Assembly (NCBI RefSeq): GCF_014653695.1
Contig: NZ_BNAR01000006.1
Location: 434,001-498,000, forward strand
Origin: Lentzea cavernae
GTDB lineage: Bacteria; Actinomycetota; Actinomycetes; Mycobacteriales; Pseudonocardiaceae
DNA length: 64,000 nucleotides
Direction of reading: 5' to 3'
Made by a program: the position numbers and the translations under genes. Within the stretch, counting starts at the first letter, position 1; every line of letters starts with the position of its first letter. Under the pieces are notes generated by a model. The model was not told the origin of the DNA. It saw nothing but the letters and a program-made list of their open reading frames with translations, and searched no databases. Shown here in pieces: positions 6,828-14,695 of this stretch.

Positions 6828-7226
6828 GTGACTCAATTGTCAGGCGTCGAGCTTCGGATGGCGGCGGACCCCACGCAGCTGTCCATCGTGCGCGCGGTCG
6901 CGGCGGACATCGCGATGCGGCAGGACTTCGACCTCGACTCGATCGAGGACCTGAAGCTCGCCGTGGACGAGACGTGCTCGACGTTGATCACGCTGGCAGC
7001 GCAGGACGCCGTGCTCAGCGCTCACTTCGCGGTGGACGACCGCGGTGCCGTGCACGTGTCGGCGAAGATCTCCGCGAAGTCCGCGTCCGGACCCGACGAG
7101 GCCAGCTTCGGCTGGCGGGTGCTGACCGCGCTCGTCGACTCGGTGCAGACCAGGGTCGAGGAGACCGAAGGGTTCGTGGTGCACATCGGCCTCGTGAAGT
7201 CGACGGCAGGGGCGGTGGATGCGTGA
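6828..7226 (+). CDS. rsbW: anti-sigma factor RsbW (UsfX-like)
   Basis: 132 residues from GTG 6828, with GAGG 5 nt upstream; GTG 6822 is an alternative. It is a compact HATPase_c_2 protein: DLKLAVDETCSTLITLA corresponds to the N-box helix, and FGWRVLTALVDSVQT to the C-terminal part seen in M. tuberculosis RsbW. It should bind and block the sigma factor encoded next. The stop overlaps the sigF start (GTGA), so the two are made in a fixed ratio. Confidence 0.87.
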   Translation: MTQLSGVELRMAADPTQLSIVRAVAADIAMRQDFDLDSIEDLKLAVDETCSTLITLAAQDAVLSAHFAVDDRGAVHVSAKISAKSASGPDEASFGWRVLTALVDSVQTRVEETEGFVVHIGLVKSTAGAVDA

Positions 7227-8041
7227 CCGGGGCGGAAGAGGCCATCAAGACCGAGGAGTCCAAGCCGGAGGCAGAGGCCAAGTCCTCCCGCTCCGGTGAC
7301 TACGACCACCTGGCTCCGCTGTTCGCCGAGCTCGCGGGCACTCCCGCGGGCCGCAAGCGCGACACGTTGCGGGACAGGCTGGTCACCGAACACCTCCCGG
7401 TGGCCCAGCACATCGCACGCCGGTTCGGCCACCGCGGCGAACCGCACGAGGACTTGGTGCAGGTCGCGACGGTCGGTCTGATCAACGCGGTCGACCGGTT
7501 CGACCCGGAACGCGGCAGCGACTTCCTGTCGTTCGCGGTGCCGACGATCATGGGTGAGGTCCGGAAGTACTTCCGCGACTCCAGCTGGTCGGTGCGGATG
7601 CCGAGGCGGCTCAAGGAGCTGCACCTGGCGATCAACGCGGGCACCTCGCGCCTGTCGCAGTCGCTGGGCCGCGCGCCCACGCCGTCCGAGCTCGCCGAGC
7701 ACCTGGGCATGTCCCGCGAGGAGATCCACGAGGGACTCGCGGCGGGCAACGCCTACCAGAGCGCGTCCCTGGACGACATGCTGATGTCGGAGGACTCCTC
7801 GATCTCGCTCGGCAGCACGATCGGCGAGGAAGACCCCGAGATCGCCATGATCGAGCAACGCGAGGCACTGCACCCGTTGCTGGAGAAGCTGCCGGAGCGC
7901 GAACGCAAGATCGTGATCATGCGCTTCTTCGGCAACATGACCCAGACGCAGATCGCGCAGAAGGTCGGCATCTCCCAGATGCACGTCTCGCGGTTGCTCG
8001 CGAAGACGTTGCGTCAGCTCAGGGACGTGCTCGAGGAGTAG
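7223..8041 (+). CDS. sigF: RNA polymerase sigma factor SigF (sigma-B/F/G family)
   Basis: 272 residues from the GTG that overlaps the rsbW stop. Region 2 spans about 55-125 (HIARRFGHRGEPHEDLVQVA; FLSFAVPTIMGEVRKYFRD), region 3 about 130-190 (GRAPTPSELAEHLGMSREEI) and region 4 about 205-270 (MTQTQIAQKVGISQMHVSRL). The first 25 residues are an acidic extension also seen in other SigF proteins. It directs RNA polymerase to GTTT/GNNT-N14-16-GGGTA promoters; matches are present before its own operon, the STAS gene at 5661, a DUF4383 gene, the second sigma locus and possibly a ligase gene in this window. Confidence 0.93.
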   Translation: MTGAEEAIKTEESKPEAEAKSSRSGDYDHLAPLFAELAGTPAGRKRDTLRDRLVTEHLPVAQHIARRFGHRGEPHEDLVQVATVGLINAVDRFDPERGSDFLSFAVPTIMGEVRKYFRDSSWSVRMPRRLKELHLAINAGTSRLSQSLGRAPTPSELAEHLGMSREEIHEGLAAGNAYQSASLDDMLMSEDSSISLGSTIGEEDPEIAMIEQREALHPLLEKLPERERKIVIMRFFGNMTQTQIAQKVGISQMHVSRLLAKTLRQLRDVLEE

Positions 8042-8331
8042 GCACGGACACGGCGCCGGGCCGCGTTCACGATCTGGCGCCGTTCGTCCTCCCCCATGCC
8101 GCCCCACACGCCGTACGGCTCCTGAGCCTCGAGCGCGTGGGCGCGGCATTGCGCGAGCACCGGGCAGTGCCCGCAGATCGCCTTCGCCTTGTCCTCCCTG
8201 GCCGCCCGCGCGTAGCCGCGTTCGTTGTCGGGGTGGAAGAAGATCGCGCTGTTCTCGCCTCGGCACAGACCGTCCATCTGCCAGTCCCACACGTCGGTGA
8301 CCGGCTTCGGCAGGCGGGTGGTGCAGGTCAT
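8014..8331 (-). CDS. WhiB-family iron-sulfur regulator (WhiB3/WhiD-like)
   Basis: 105 residues from ATG 8331 (preceded by CAGGGAG); the longer frame to 8370 lacks a signal. The four cluster cysteines are Cys23, Cys53, Cys56 and Cys62 (GLCRGE; ICGHCPVLAQC), followed by the turn GVWGG (74-78) and a basic C-terminus (RRRVRAY). The signature FFHPDNERGYAR and HALEAQEPYGVWGG resembles WhiB3/WhiD, which bind the sigma subunit and respond to redox. It is convergent with sigF and the reading frames overlap by 28 bp. Confidence 0.88.
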   Translation of the reverse strand: MTCTTRLPKPVTDVWDWQMDGLCRGENSAIFFHPDNERGYARAAREDKAKAICGHCPVLAQCRAHALEAQEPYGVWGGMGEDERRQIVNAARRRVRAYSSSTSLS

Positions 8332-8402
8332 CGCGACTCCCTGGGGCTGGGGGGAATGAGTTGCGATCACTGCGTACCTCGGTCTGACCAGGGATAAACC
8401 AG

Positions 8403-10136
8403 TTACAACCTTTCGGGTGCGCCAATTCCCAGCAAGGACAGCCCCAGCGTCAGCACGCGTGAGGTGAGCGTGAGCAGGTGCAGCCGCGAGTCCTGCAACT
8501 CCTGCGACTCCGCCGTGGCGACCGGGCAGTTGTTGTAGAACGTCGAGAACGCCGTGGCCGTCTCGAAGAGGTAGGTCGTGAGCTTGTGCGGCGCGAGCTC
8601 GTCGATGGCCGCCTGGACGGCCGTGGGCAGCTGCAGCAGCTTCAGCGCCAGCTCCCGCTCAGCGGGCTCCTGCAGCACCAGCGGAGCGCTCAGCGGGGCC
8701 TCACGCCCGACCTTGCGCACGATCGACAGGATCCGGGCGTTCGCGTACTGGATGTACACCGAGGTGTCCCCGGTGGTCGCGAGCATCTTCTCCCAGGTGA
8801 AGACGTAGTCCTTCTCCCGGTCGTTGGAGAGGTCCGCGTACTTGACCGCGCCCAGCCCGATGGTGCGGGCGAGCGCCTCCTTGGCCTCACCCTCCACTTC
8901 GGACGACTCCGGCATCACCTTGTACGAGTTCTCGACCGCCTCGGTGAGCAGGTCGATCAACTTGATCGTCCCGCCGGCCCGCGTCCGGATCGTCTTGCCG
9001 TCGGACCCGAGGATCGTGCCGAACCCGGTGTGCACGGCGGTGTGCGCGTCGTCCAGCCACCCGGCCTGCTTCGACGTGGCGAAGATCATCTGGAAGTGCT
9101 GCGACTGCGGCGTCCCGACGACGTAGATGAGCTCGTCGACCTTCCGCTCCCGCACCCAGTACCGCACGGTCGCGAAGTCGGTGGTCGCGTACCCGTACCC
9201 GCCGTCGCTCTTGCGCACGATCAACGGCAGCCGGTCGCCCTCGCGGTTCGTGAAGCCGGGCGGGAACACGCACAGCGCGCCGTCACTGGTCTCGATGAGA
9301 CCCTTCGACTGCAGCTCGGTGATCGTGTCGGCGAGGTAGGGGTTGTAGAAGCTCTCGCCGTAGTTGTCCCCGGCCGACAACCCGATCTCGAGCATCTCGT
9401 AGACCTGGTTGAAGTGCCGCTGCGACTCCCCCACCAGCTCGTGCCACAGCTTGAGCGTGGCCTCGTCGCCGCCCTGCAGCAGCACCACCCGCCGCCGCGC
9501 CCGGTCCGCGAACGACGGATCGCTGTCGAACTTCTGCCGGGCCTGCTGGTAGAACGCGTTGAGGTCGCTGATCTCGTGCTCGGCCCCGCGTCCCTCGTCC
9601 GTCAGGTGCTCGATGAGCATCCCGAACGGCGTCCCCCAGTCCCCGAGGTGGTTGTGCGGGATCACCTCGTGCCCGGCGAACGCCAGCAACCGGCAGAACG
9701 CGTCCCCGATGATCGTCGACCGCAGGTGCCCGACGTGCATCTCCTTGGCCACGTTGGGGCTGCTGTAGTCGATCGCGATCCGCCGGGGCGACTCCGTCGT
9801 CGGCACACCGAGCCGCTCGTCGGCGAGCAGCAGCGCGGCCTGCTCCTGCAACCACTCCCGGCGCAGCTTCAGGTTGATGAACCCGGGCCCGGCGATCTCC
9901 GCCGCCTCGACCGCGTCCGCCGCGTCGAGGTGCTCCACGATCAACGCGGCTACCTCACGCGGGTTCTTCCCGACCTTCTTGGCCAGACTCATCGCGACGT
10001 TGCACTGATAGTCGGCACCGTCGCGGTTGGACGGTCGGATCAGCGCTTCCTCGGCGGTGATGTCCACGTCCAGGGCGACGCGCAACGCCCGCGCGACCCG
10101 CTGGCCCAGTTCAAGCCCGACATCCCCACGCAGCAC
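8403..10136 (-). CDS. argS: arginyl-tRNA synthetase
   Basis: 577 residues from GTG 10136, preceded by GAGAGGTGGG; the open frame continues upstream to 10415 without family similarity. The N-terminal Add1 domain (about 5-95), the class I catalytic core with VAKEMHVGHLRSTIIGDAFC (the HIGH motif is HVGH) and the DALR anticodon-binding domain (about 455-577) are all present. It charges tRNA-Arg in the cytosol. The gene ends close to the WhiB leader and is transcribed alone or after the membrane protease gene. Confidence 0.95.
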   Translation of the reverse strand: MLRGDVGLELGQRVARALRVALDVDITAEEALIRPSNRDGADYQCNVAMSLAKKVGKNPREVAALIVEHLDAADAVEAAEIAGPGFINLKLRREWLQEQAALLLADERLGVPTTESPRRIAIDYSSPNVAKEMHVGHLRSTIIGDAFCRLLAFAGHEVIPHNHLGDWGTPFGMLIEHLTDEGRGAEHEISDLNAFYQQARQKFDSDPSFADRARRRVVLLQGGDEATLKLWHELVGESQRHFNQVYEMLEIGLSAGDNYGESFYNPYLADTITELQSKGLIETSDGALCVFPPGFTNREGDRLPLIVRKSDGGYGYATTDFATVRYWVRERKVDELIYVVGTPQSQHFQMIFATSKQAGWLDDAHTAVHTGFGTILGSDGKTIRTRAGGTIKLIDLLTEAVENSYKVMPESSEVEGEAKEALARTIGLGAVKYADLSNDREKDYVFTWEKMLATTGDTSVYIQYANARILSIVRKVGREAPLSAPLVLQEPAERELALKLLQLPTAVQAAIDELAPHKLTTYLFETATAFSTFYNNCPVATAESQELQDSRLHLLTLTSRVLTLGLSLLGIGAPERL

Positions 10137-10249
10137 TGAACCCACCTCTCGACCACTGGCTTGTTCAGCCGAGTATTTCACCCGGGCCGAACCGGATACC
10201 ACCGCGCCCGCGCAGACAGGCGCGACGCCGCGGGTGAGCCGTCCTCCCG

Positions 10250-10930
10250 TCACCACCGCCCGAGCAACAAGGCCCCGCCGCCGACCAGGGCGGCCGCACT
10301 GACCAGTCCGAAGACCAGGACCCATCCGAGCGCCGGCACGCCGGTCAACCAGGCCAGCTGATCGGCGTCGGACCGGGGCGCCTGCCTGCGCCACCGCTTG
10401 ACCTGCAACTCCCACACCGGCCGGACCCCGCCCAGCAACAGGAACCAGGCGAACACGTAGGCAGCCGCATCCCGCACCTCAGCGGAGGCGTAGAAGGACA
10501 CGAAGAGGAACACCCCACCGGTGACGATGATCGACAGGACGCCGAACACGTTCCGGATCATGATCAGCATCGCCGCCAGGAACCCGATGCTGATCCACAG
10601 CATCAACTGGATCTGCTCGTTGGTGATCAGCACGGCCGCCCCGAACCCGAGCAGCGAGGGCGCGACGTACCCGGCCAGCGCCGTCAGCACCATCCCCGGC
10701 CCGCGGGGCTTCCCGCGGGACACCGTCAGACCGGACGTGTCCGAGTGCAGCTTGATCCCGCTCAGCCGCCGCCCGGTCAGCACGGCGAGCAGCGCGTGCC
10801 CGCCCTCGTGCGCGATGGTGATGACGTTGCGGGTGACCCGCCAGATGCCGTGCAGCGCGACGGCCAGGAACGCGGCCAGCGCGGTCCCCCACGTGATCAG
10901 CACTTCGTGGGTCAGCAACTCGGAAGGCAT
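10250..10930 (-). CDS. M50-type membrane metalloprotease
   Basis: 226 residues. The zinc motif HEGGHA follows a first hydrophobic stretch (residues 12-30), then about five more membrane segments. ITIAHEGGHALLAVLTGRRL matches the M50B-like group common in actinobacteria, which is shorter than RseP-type site-2 proteases and lacks a PDZ domain. The second metal motif (NxxPxxxxD in canonical site-2 proteases) is not obvious, so the substrate and even activity are uncertain. There is no good ribosome binding site before ATG 10930. Confidence 0.75.
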   Translation of the reverse strand: MPSELLTHEVLITWGTALAAFLAVALHGIWRVTRNVITIAHEGGHALLAVLTGRRLSGIKLHSDTSGLTVSRGKPRGPGMVLTALAGYVAPSLLGFGAAVLITNEQIQLMLWISIGFLAAMLIMIRNVFGVLSIIVTGGVFLFVSFYASAEVRDAAAYVFAWFLLLGGVRPVWELQVKRWRRQAPRSDADQLAWLTGVPALGWVLVFGLVSAAALVGGGALLLGRW

Positions 10931-10982
10931 CGCGCCATGGAAACAGACGCGCTGTCAGCCCGGTGTGGGGGCCCGGGAACGA

Positions 10983-11028
10983 ACAGATGCGCCGTGGCGG
11001 GCCCGGAGGCCCATCACGACGCATCTGT
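10983..11028 (-). terminator. large stem-loop after the DUF4383 gene
   Basis: ACAGATGCG (10983-10991) pairs with CGCATCTGT (11020-11028), with inner stems CGTG/CACG and GGCC/GGCC. It lies 62 bp beyond the DUF4383 stop and 53 bp before the protease start, so it probably separates the two transcripts. Confidence 0.55.
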
Positions 11029-11089
11029 GCCGGACAGGGGAACGTCCGGTTCCAGGACAGGGGAACTGTCCAGAGGTGCCGTCAGGCGG

Positions 11090-11782
11090 TCAGTGCTTGA
11101 TCCTGTCCTTGCTCACCCGCTCGGTCTTCGGGTCGACCACCGCCTGCTCCTGGGTGATCGGCTCCCGGTGACCCGGCGTGGGCAGGGGTTCGGTGATCGC
11201 GTTCTGCCTCGTGCTCACGTGCGGGTCGGTCTGCTCGGTCCGCTGCGAAGCGTCCCGCTCGTCGCGGTACGCCTCCGAACGCGGCTGCGGCAGCACGTGC
11301 TCGTCGCCGTGGTCGTCGACGCGGTCCTCGACGAGGTCGCCGTCGTGGTCCTCGATCAGCTTGCGGCGCGCGGGCATGACCGCGAGCAGCAGGCCGAACA
11401 GCGAGATGCCGAGGTGCAACCAGTTGTCGTTCGAGTTGACGGCCAGCGGGTTGCCGTACTGCTCGGCCGGGTTCTGCGCGAGGATCCCCGTGATCATCAG
11501 ATCCCACACGAAGAGCGCGGCGAAGCCGGCGAACAGCAGCCAGCCGTACAACCGGGCGAGGCCCGAACCGAGAGCCATCAGCAGGCCGAGAACGCCGACG
11601 GCCACGAGCACCGTGTTGTGCAACGGGTTCACCGAGAACCCGAGCACGAACGAACTGGCGGCCCAATCGCCGACCCCGGTGCGGGTGAAGCCCACGACGC
11701 CGAACACGATGAACGCGATACCGGCCAGTCCGGCCAGCACCTGCACCGGCTGCAGACCGGCGACCTTGATGCGGTGGGTCAT
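11090..11782 (-). CDS. DUF4383 membrane protein with long hydrophilic tail
   Basis: 230 residues, ATG preceded by GGAGGGG. Four membrane helices (about 12-33, 52-72, 78-98 and 120-140) form the DUF4383 domain, with FSVNPLHNTVLVAVGVLGLL and NSNDNWLHLGISLFGLLLAV, the family's NxxHxxxG signatures. Residues 141-230 form a charged, probably unstructured cytoplasmic tail. The function of DUF4383 is unknown. A perfect sigma-B/F-type promoter lies upstream, and a shorter paralogue (50492-50914) sits directly behind the second sigma gene, so this family looks like part of the general stress regulon here. Confidence 0.85.
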   Translation of the reverse strand: MTHRIKVAGLQPVQVLAGLAGIAFIVFGVVGFTRTGVGDWAASSFVLGFSVNPLHNTVLVAVGVLGLLMALGSGLARLYGWLLFAGFAALFVWDLMITGILAQNPAEQYGNPLAVNSNDNWLHLGISLFGLLLAVMPARRKLIEDHDGDLVEDRVDDHGDEHVLPQPRSEAYRDERDASQRTEQTDPHVSTRQNAITEPLPTPGHREPITQEQAVVDPKTERVSKDRIKH

Positions 11783-11818
11783 GTCGCCCCTCCAGGCTCC
11801 GTTCTTGTGCTCGGCGGT

Positions 11819-11844
11819 TTACCCCACCTTCACACCCGCCAAAC
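11819..11844 (-). promoter_or_regulatory. sigma-B/F-type promoter of DUF4383 gene
   Basis: On the minus strand GTTT (11844-11841), 16 bp, GGGTAA (11824-11819). The start of transcription would be about 30 nt before the ATG at 11782, leaving room for the GGAGGGG site. This is the cleanest match outside the sigF locus. Confidence 0.7.
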
Positions 11845-11932
11845 CGCCCGCCGGCACGCCGAGCGCCTCCCGTTGCACGGCAACAGGATCGTCGGGTTCG
11901 GTCATCCGGGTGGCCTTCAGGTCGGGCGGCCC

Positions 11933-12595
11933 TCAGACACTGCCCTTGCGGCCGATCCCCGCGTACGCGCCCGGCACGACGACCGGCGTATCGATCGACA
12001 GGCCCTCCATGAGCTGCTCGACCGGCGTCGGGTGCGACACCACGAGGAACCCGCCCGCGGGCAGCGCGTGCCGGTAGCGGCGCACGACCCGGCCGGGACC
12101 GGTGGCGTCGTCGACGTACCTCAGCACGTCGACCATCAGCACGGCGTACGGCTCGCGCAGGTCGAGGTGGGACAGCACGCCCGGATGCCGCAGCACCTGG
12201 TCGGGGCGGCGCAGGTCGGCCTCGATCGCGCACGCCCGCGGTTCGCCGCGCAACAGTCCACGCGAGAACGCGACCGTCACCGCGTCGGAGTCCACGTAGA
12301 CCACACGCGCGTCGGGCAGCGTCTGGTGCGTGGCACCGCACGTCGGGATGCCCGAGCCGAGGTCGAGGAACTGGCGCACACCCGCCGCCCAGCAGTGGCG
12401 GACGGCCTGGCGCAGGAACGTCCGCTGGGCGCGGGTCACGAGCGGCAGTTCGGGGTCGATCCGGACCGCCTGCTTGGCGAACGCGCGGTCGGCGGCGTAG
12501 TTGTGCGCGCCACCGAGGTAGAAGTCATGGATGCGCGCGGCGTTCGGCCGACGAACGTCGACCTCGTATCGGGCGAAGGCGGGGACCGCAGCCAT
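11933..12595 (-). CDS. SAM-dependent methyltransferase, DUF574 family, shortened
   Basis: 220 residues. ATG 12595 is chosen; the longer open frame runs into the tRNA gene. The family N-terminus RPNAARIHDFYLGGAHNYAA is followed by FLDLGSGIPT (SAM motif I) and VVYVDSD (motif II). The family is usually about 265 residues. Here the segment after LPAGGFLVVSHPTP appears to lack about 35 residues before the terminal PGAYAGIGRK. A missing piece of the C-terminal cap may affect the substrate pocket. TACGCT lies 6 nt before the ATG, suggesting a leaderless message. The methyl acceptor is unknown. Confidence 0.82.
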   Translation of the reverse strand: MAAVPAFARYEVDVRRPNAARIHDFYLGGAHNYAADRAFAKQAVRIDPELPLVTRAQRTFLRQAVRHCWAAGVRQFLDLGSGIPTCGATHQTLPDARVVYVDSDAVTVAFSRGLLRGEPRACAIEADLRRPDQVLRHPGVLSHLDLREPYAVLMVDVLRYVDDATGPGRVVRRYRHALPAGGFLVVSHPTPVEQLMEGLSIDTPVVVPGAYAGIGRKGSV

Positions 12596-12601
12596 TCGCA
12601 G

Positions 12602-12607
12602 AGCGTA
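12602..12607 (-). promoter_or_regulatory. -10 element of a likely leaderless promoter (DUF574 gene)
   Basis: Minus-strand TACGCT (TANNNT) ends 6 nt before the ATG at 12595; no Shine-Dalgarno and no clear -35. Confidence 0.4.
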
Positions 12608-12682
12608 ACTGGCGCCTAGACCATTCGGGCGAAGTTTTCGAAGATTCTTTGGGTCCGTCTGACATGGACCCCTGTGCGGGAG

Positions 12683-12711
12683 GGCCCGGTCCACCCCACT
12701 GAGACCGGGCC
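12683..12711 (-). terminator. terminator of tRNA-Glu
   Basis: GGCCCGGT/ACCGGGCC form a perfect 8-bp stem with a 13-nt loop, starting 3 nt after the 3' end of the tRNA. Confidence 0.6.
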
Positions 12712-12714
12712 ACG

Positions 12715-12786
12715 CAGCGCGTACGGGGATCGAACCCGTGTTTCCGGATTGAGAGTCCAGCGTCCTGACCACTAGACGAACACGCC
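12715..12786 (-). tRNA. tRNA-Glu (CTC)
   Basis: A 72-nt cloverleaf can be folded: acceptor GGCGTGT/ACGCGCT (7 pairs, two G-U), D arm GTCT/GGAC, anticodon stem CTGGA/TCCGG with loop CTCTCAA (anticodon CTC), T arm ACGGG/CCCGT with loop TTCGATC, discriminator G. CCA is not encoded. It reads GAG codons. Confidence 0.93.
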
Positions 12787-12791
12787 AAGGA

Positions 12792-12815
12792 CGAGCATTG
12801 AAAACAAAATGCTCG
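12792..12815. repeat. AT-rich stem-loop beside tRNA-Glu
   Basis: CGAGCATT and AATGCTCG form a perfect 8-bp stem around an 8-nt A-rich loop, 5 bp upstream of the tRNA 5' end. The surrounding 12797-12835 is unusually AT-rich for this genome. It may be a terminator of the broken PucR gene or a tRNA leader element. Confidence 0.5.
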
Positions 12816-12929
12816 CAGAAATAGAAGAAATTGAACTAGCAGGTCAACGCTTCGAGGGCGCTCCGGCCCATTCGTCTGCTCGGATCATGGAACAATGATG
12901 ACCGAGAGCGCGCGCATGCCGCAAAGGAA

Positions 12930-13079
12930 TTAATCGAGCCACGTCGGCGCGAGCCACGGGGAGGTCCGCGCGCCGGCCGTTCCAAGATCACGACCAAGGA
13001 GCCGCTCGACGTGGGAGATCCGGTGCCGGACGCTGTTGCGGTGCAGGACCTGGTGAGCCTGCCGGCGTTGAAGGAGGGC
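12930..13079 (-). pseudogene. C-terminal remnant of a PucR-family regulator
   Basis: Minus-strand reading ending in TAA at 12932-12930 gives about 50 residues: ALLQRRQAHQVLHRNSVRHR, then ISHVERLLGRDLG and TSPWLAPTWLD. This is the PucR/CdaR C-terminal helix-turn-helix (consensus near LHVHRNTVRYRLRRIEELTGRDL). It has no start and its homology stops at about 13079, exactly where the oppositely oriented decarboxylase gene begins at 13082. The rest of the regulator is therefore missing and the decarboxylase operon has replaced it. Too short to be functional. Confidence 0.65.
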
Positions 13080-13081
13080 GC

Positions 13082-14695
13082 GTGACGCGCAATGGCGGCG
13101 ACGTTGTCGTCGAGACCCTGGAGGCCTTGGGCGCGCACACCGTCTTCGGCATCCCCGGACAGCACGCCCTCGCGCTCTTCGACGCGCTGCGGCGCTCCGA
13201 GCTGCGGTACGTCGGGTCGCGGACCGAGGTCAACGCCGCGTTCGCCGCCGACGGCCACGCGCGGATCACCGGCTCGGTGACGCCGCTGCTGGTGTCGACC
13301 GGGCCCGGCGCGCTGCAGACCCTGGCCGGGCTGCAGGAGTCCGCGGCGGGATCGGCGCCGGTGCTGGGCATCTCGTCGCAGATCCCGTCCGCAGGGCTGG
13401 GCGGCGGGCGCGGCGGGTACCTGCACGAGCTGACCGACCAGCTGGCCTCCTTCCGCGACGTCGTGAAGCACGCGCGGGTCGTCCGGCACGTCTCGCAGAT
13501 CCCGTCCGCCCTGGCCGAGGCGTGGGAGATCGCGCTGACGGCGCCGTTCGGCCCGGTGTGGCTGGAGATCCCGCAGGACGTGCTGCTCGCGCCCGCCTCC
13601 GTGCCGCCGGTGACGTCGGTGTCCTGGTCGCCGCGCGAGCTGCACCCGCGAGCCGAGCTGGTCGCGGAGGCCGTGCGGTTGCTGGACGGCGCGCAACGGC
13701 CGGTGATCCTCGCGGGCGGCGGTGCGCTCAGGGCCTCCGGTGAACTGCTGGAGCTGGCCGAGAAGCTGCGGGCGCCGGTCGTCACGACGTTCGGGGGCAA
13801 GGGCAACTTCCCGTGGGAGCACCCGCTGTCCGCGCAGTCGTGGCTGGAGGACTGGCACACCACGGAGTTCCTGGCGGGCGCGGACGTGCTGCTCGTCGTG
13901 GGGTCGGGGCTCGGTGAGCTGTCCAGCAACTACCGGGCCTTCCGGCCGCGCGGCGCGGTGGTCCAGATCGAGGCGGACCTCGGCAAGCTGGAGTCGAACT
14001 ACCCCGCGCTCGGCATCCACGCCGACGCCCGGCACGCGGTGCGCGCCCTGGCTTCCGGTGTGACGGCCCGAGCCGTGGACGGTGCCGCCGAGGAACGGGT
14101 GCTCGGGCTGCTGGCGAGCGTCCGGGAACGGCTGACCGCGCAGGACCTCGGCCTGGAGTGGCAGGTGCTCGACGCGGTGCGCGCGGCCGTTCCGGACGGC
14201 ACGCCGACGTGTTGGGACATGACGATCCTCGCCTACTGGTCCTGGTCGGCGTGGGATCCGCGCGGTGGCGCGCAGTTCTCGGCGCAGGGCTCCGGCGGGC
14301 TCGGCTACGGCTTCCCCGCGGCGCTCGGCGTCGCGGCGGCGGTCGACGGGCCGGTGCTCGCCGTGTCCGGTGACGGCGGCGCGATGTACGGGATCTCGGA
14401 GCTCGCGACGGCCGCCCAGCACGGGTCGCGGGTCGTGTGGCTGATCGTCGACGACGGCGGTTACGGGATCCTGCGCGAGTACATGACCGACGCGTTCGGG
14501 CAGGCCACCGGCACCGAGCTCGCCCGCCCCGACTTCGTGGCGCTCGCCGGGGCGTTCGGGGTGCCCGCCACCCGCAGCACACCCGAGTCGTTGCGCGAGG
14601 ACCTCGCCAAGGCGTTCGCCGGGGACGGCCCGCACGTGGTGGTCCTTCCCGCTGTGCTGCGCATGTTCGCCCCCACGCACCTGGAGCACCCGTGA
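13082..14695 (+). CDS. thiamine-diphosphate-dependent 2-oxoacid decarboxylase family protein
   Basis: 537 residues, GTG start after AAGGAGGG. The three domains of the acetolactate synthase/benzoylformate decarboxylase fold are present: Pyr domain (about 3-170, with the catalytic Glu in SRTEVNAAFAADGHAR), the middle domain (about 190-320) and the PP domain (about 355-535). The PP motif GDGGAMYGISELA...VDDGGYG has DD where most members have NN, while keeping a carboxylate/amide pair for magnesium. The aldehyde dehydrogenase that follows (4-bp overlap) implies a two-step route 2-oxoacid to aldehyde to acid, for example benzoylformate or 2-ketoarginine; the substrate cannot be told from the sequence. 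Confidence 0.8.
   Translation: MTRNGGDVVVETLEALGAHTVFGIPGQHALALFDALRRSELRYVGSRTEVNAAFAADGHARITGSVTPLLVSTGPGALQTLAGLQESAAGSAPVLGISSQIPSAGLGGGRGGYLHELTDQLASFRDVVKHARVVRHVSQIPSALAEAWEIALTAPFGPVWLEIPQDVLLAPASVPPVTSVSWSPRELHPRAELVAEAVRLLDGAQRPVILAGGGALRASGELLELAEKLRAPVVTTFGGKGNFPWEHPLSAQSWLEDWHTTEFLAGADVLLVVGSGLGELSSNYRAFRPRGAVVQIEADLGKLESNYPALGIHADARHAVRALASGVTARAVDGAAEERVLGLLASVRERLTAQDLGLEWQVLDAVRAAVPDGTPTCWDMTILAYWSWSAWDPRGGAQFSAQGSGGLGYGFPAALGVAAAVDGPVLAVSGDGGAMYGISELATAAQHGSRVVWLIVDDGGYGILREYMTDAFGQATGTELARPDFVALAGAFGVPATRSTPESLREDLAKAFAGDGPHVVVLPAVLRMFAPTHLEHP

Noticed and set aside
12715..12786. tRNA-Glu as an integration site of a mobile element
   Set aside because: No integrase, no repeat of the tRNA 3' end and no foreign codon use is visible on either side.
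12836..14689. 617-codon frame antisense to the ThDP decarboxylase
   Set aside because: High GC keeps antisense frames open; the plus-strand gene has a full protein family match and the antisense product has none.
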